In this document: piece after piece, positions 5,525-6,341 of the stretch
How the letters are laid out: each line of letters starts with the position of its first letter
How positions within the stretch are numbered: position 1 is the stretch's first letter
Source: CAYVJW01 sp964451885
Lineage (GTDB): Bacteria > Patescibacteriota > Gracilibacteria > UBA4473
Assembly: GCA_964451885.1 (NCBI GenBank)
Contig: CAYVJW010000094.1
Coordinates: 1-6,341, forward strand
DNA: 6,341 nucleotides
Direction: 5' to 3'
The notes under the pieces: generated by a model
Seen by the model: only the letters and a program-made list of their open reading frames with translations
What the model was told of the DNA's origin: nothing
The model's database searches: none
Translations under genes and position numbers: made by a program

Positions 5525-5554
5525 CCTGTCCACCGAAGCCTTGGCGTAGGTGGA
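5525..5554 (+). repeat. Interspersed hairpin repeat, copy 3 (intergenic)
   Basis: CCTG, outer arm TCCACC (5529-5534), loop GAAGCCTTGGCGTA, outer arm GGTGGA (5549-5554). Compared with copy 1, two outer base pairs and one inner pair (GCT/AGC to GCC/GGC) are changed on both sides, so pairing is kept. It lies between the 118-residue gene and the protease/scaffold gene. Confidence 0.8.
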
Positions 5555-5570
5555 TGTTGAAAGGTTGGAG

Positions 5571-5927
5571 CTAAAACTTCTCGGGCAATCGTGTGTCTAT
5601 TTCGAATTCGGCCTCTTTGCATGAATCGCTTATAGCTTTCATCCGTTCTTTTACGACTCCGAAGTGATGAAGGTAGAAATCTATCGCTTCTTTTTTGCTG
5701 ACTTTTTTCCTAAATTTTCCGTCATTCATCAGGTTCATCTTATTCGTATTGTTTATGGTGCTTCGTTTTTCTTTGTGTTCTTTGAGAAAATCCTTCGCCA
5801 TATCCAATGCTCCGAGCATTTGAAGCTCAAAGGGCTGACCTCCGAATTGGAGGTTCATGTTTCCTTCTTTGTCTACCCAAACGCTGAGGATTGCGTGTTT
5901 TTTGGGGCTTGGAGCAGGGTCTTTCAT
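5571..5927 (-). CDS. Small phage protein of unknown function, first gene of the head operon
   Basis: A 118-residue protein that I do not recognise. It starts 'MKDPAPSPKKHAILSVWVDK', with two or three beta strands (residues 11-37, including 'NLQFGGQPFELQML'), a helix at about 38-55 ('LGALDMAKDFLKEHKEK'), a polar Asn-rich linker (57-70), a Lys-rich segment (71-80) and a C-terminal helix (80-107, 'EAIDFYLHHFGVVKERMKAI'). There is no signal peptide or membrane segment. The ATG at 5927 was chosen. The frame stays open to another ATG at 6050, but that extension would translate a T-rich regulatory stretch and overlap the -35 box of the divergent promoter. The gene ends with TAG, 78 bases before the protease/scaffold start, with a repeat copy in between. 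It occupies the place where Mu-like phages usually carry portal or head morphogenesis genes, but it is far too short for either and shows none of their motifs. Confidence 0.65.
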   Translation of the reverse strand: MKDPAPSPKKHAILSVWVDKEGNMNLQFGGQPFELQMLGALDMAKDFLKEHKEKRSTINNTNKMNLMNDGKFRKKVSKKEAIDFYLHHFGVVKERMKAISDSCKEAEFEIDTRLPEKF

Positions 5928-5951
5928 GTAATAAAAATACGATTTATGAGC

Positions 5952-5974
5952 TTGGTTAAGCGCTTGTTGGTTAA
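5952..5974. promoter_or_regulatory. Direct repeat around a palindrome, candidate operator upstream of the head operon
   Basis: TTGGTTAA occurs at 5952-5959 and again at 5967-5974, fifteen bases apart, and the 8-base palindrome AAGCGCTT (5958-5965) lies between. The block sits 25-47 bases upstream of the first gene of the operon, where a regulator of late genes could bind. I see no clear consensus promoter for the operon itself, which would fit activator-dependent transcription. This is inference. Confidence 0.3.
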
Positions 5975-6043
5975 TTTGTACACTGGTGGCTGAAAAAATG
6001 CCAGGAAAAAATAGGATTGGCGAGGTTGACAAATAAAAAAAAC

Positions 6044-6072
6044 TTGACATTCTACATTTCCTGGTATATAAA
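6044..6072 (+). promoter_or_regulatory. Strong sigma-70-type promoter, divergent from the head operon
   Basis: TTGACA (6044-6049, full consensus), a 17-base spacer and TATAAA (6067-6072, five of six matches). Transcription should begin near 6079 and run rightward, away from the operon. The quality is far above chance and above any other site in the window. No gene of normal size follows within the 269 bases left, so it drives either a small RNA, a long leader, or a gene beyond the window. Confidence 0.7.
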
Positions 6073-6078
6073 AGAGTA

Positions 6079-6177
6079 GCCTGTTTCTACCTCTAACTTT
6101 TAGACGGCTAGAGATGACAAAAAAAACTGTACAACCACTCTGTTCATAGGAAGAGCGTAGGTTGTCTATGCTCTTTT
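6079..6177 (+). ncRNA. Candidate small RNA or attenuator leader
   Basis: The predicted transcript from the 6044-6072 promoter folds in alternative ways. Hairpin A pairs AAGAGCGTAG (6151-6160) with CTATGCTCTT (6166-6175): 10 bp with one G-T wobble, a 5-base loop, then TT (TTTT at 6174-6177). Hairpin B pairs ACAACC (6131-6136) with GGTTGT (6160-6165) and CTCT (6138-6141) with AGAG (6152-6155). A and B share bases and exclude each other. Upstream, TAGCC (6077-6081) can pair with GGCTA (6106-6110), and TCTAA with TTAGA inside it. A mini-ORF at 6114-6149 (MTKKTVQPLCS, stop TAG) ends one base before hairpin A. This is the layout of an attenuator leader, but the mini-ORF lacks a clear ribosome binding site and codons that hint at a signal. 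A plain small RNA is equally possible. I recognise no known RNA family. Confidence 0.4.
6151..6177 (+). terminator. Candidate intrinsic terminator/attenuator hairpin
   Basis: A 10-bp stem (6151-6160 with 6166-6175, one wobble) around GTTGT, with a short TTTT at 6174-6177 that partly belongs to the stem. Termination would be moderate at best. CTGTA (6127-6131) and TACAG (6177-6181) could close an outer helix around the structure. Confidence 0.35.
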
Positions 6178-6305
6178 ACAGAACGGAATAAATGGAGGAA
6201 AATGCCGAAGAACAAACATAAATAAAACTGTCGAAGTTGACTTGACATCTAACGTTTCACAACACAGAAAGGAAACAACATCATGTAGAACAATAGCCTA
6301 ACGGC

Positions 6306-6331
6306 AAAAAAATTGAAATCGAAGATTTCAA
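6306..6331 (-). terminator. Minus-strand terminator-like hairpin with T7 tract
   Basis: On the minus strand TTGAAATC (6331-6324) and GATTTCAA (6320-6313) form a perfect 8-bp stem with a 3-base loop, followed by seven T (6312-6306). This is the form of an intrinsic terminator, although the stem is AT-rich. It would end minus-strand transcription coming from beyond the right edge, before the head operon's own leader. Confidence 0.45.
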
Positions 6332-6341
6332 AAAAAGAATA

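Larger units (their letters stand above)
5928..6341. other. Gene-free intergenic region at the right end
   Basis: These 414 bases hold no convincing protein gene on either strand. They contain the operon leader with a direct repeat (5952-5974), a T-rich stretch on the minus strand, a strong plus-strand promoter (6044-6072), a structured short transcript region (about 6079-6177), two tiny frames after GGAGG-like bases (6192-6221 and 6202-6225), an ATG-TAG pair at 6283-6288 and a minus-strand terminator-like hairpin (6306-6331). TTGACA also appears at 6026-6031 and 6242-6247 without a matching -10 box. Confidence 0.7.

Noticed and set aside
3657..5554. CRISPR array
   Set aside because: The three repeat copies are 0.8-1 kb apart, on both strands, and have no spacer pattern.
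5928..6050. Upstream extension of the 118-residue gene to an ATG at 6050
   Set aside because: The added residues come from a T-rich regulatory stretch, and the ATG lies within the -35 box of a strong divergent promoter; the ATG at 5927 gives a compact protein.
6192..6225. Tiny plus-strand genes after GGAGG
   Set aside because: The frames from 6192 and 6202 have only nine and seven codons, and GGAGG is three bases from the second ATG, too close for normal initiation.
1..6341. Alternative genetic code (TAG or TGA reassigned)
   Set aside because: All seven phage genes and both plus-strand genes end sensibly with TAA, TAG or TGA, and no gene is interrupted by an in-frame stop.
1..6341. tRNA, rRNA, integrase or diversity-generating retroelement
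   Set aside because: I see no cloverleaf, rRNA segment, recombinase motif or reverse transcriptase with template/variable repeats in the window.

Overview
The window carries the head (capsid) gene cluster of a Mu-like phage or prophage on the minus strand (about 5927 down to 1312). Two plus-strand genes that look cellular or accessory lie at the left end (132-629 and 703-1239), and a gene-free, structured intergenic region lies at the right end (5928-6341). The code is standard: TAA, TAG and TGA are all used as stops. Base composition is AT-rich. None of the minus-strand genes has a convincing Shine-Dalgarno sequence; their leaders are A/T-rich. A 30-base hairpin repeat occurs three times. 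I associate this repeat type with Patescibacteria (CPR) genomes, where such elements often leave a 'SSEALA' peptide when they fall inside genes. The host is therefore most likely a Patescibacteria member; this is inference from memory, not from a search.

Left region: a NUDIX hydrolase with a complete Nudix box is followed by an unrecognised 178-residue protein that seems to have its own promoter and a leader with two small hairpins. A long inverted repeat at 1247-1295 separates these genes from the convergent phage operon and could terminate both strands.

Phage operon, in transcription order (right to left): an unrecognised 118-residue protein; a Mu gpI-like protease fused to a long acidic and helical scaffold region; a small beta-rich protein resembling capsid decoration proteins; a clear Mu gpT-type major capsid protein; a Mu gp35/FluMu-type small protein; a gp36/DUF1320-like head-tail protein; and a gpG/tail-completion-like virion morphogenesis protein. 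Together they cover shell assembly: the scaffold organises the capsid protein, the protease matures the prohead, the decoration protein stabilises it, and the last proteins prepare the head-tail interface. No terminase, portal, tail sheath, tube or tape measure is present. The cluster ends against the cellular-looking genes on one side and a divergent promoter region on the other, so those functions must be encoded elsewhere or be absent.

Right region: a near-consensus plus-strand sigma-70-type promoter (6044-6072) reads away from the operon into a short structured RNA with two mutually exclusive hairpins and an 11-codon mini-ORF. A hairpin with a seven-T tract at the far end would stop minus-strand transcription entering from outside the window.
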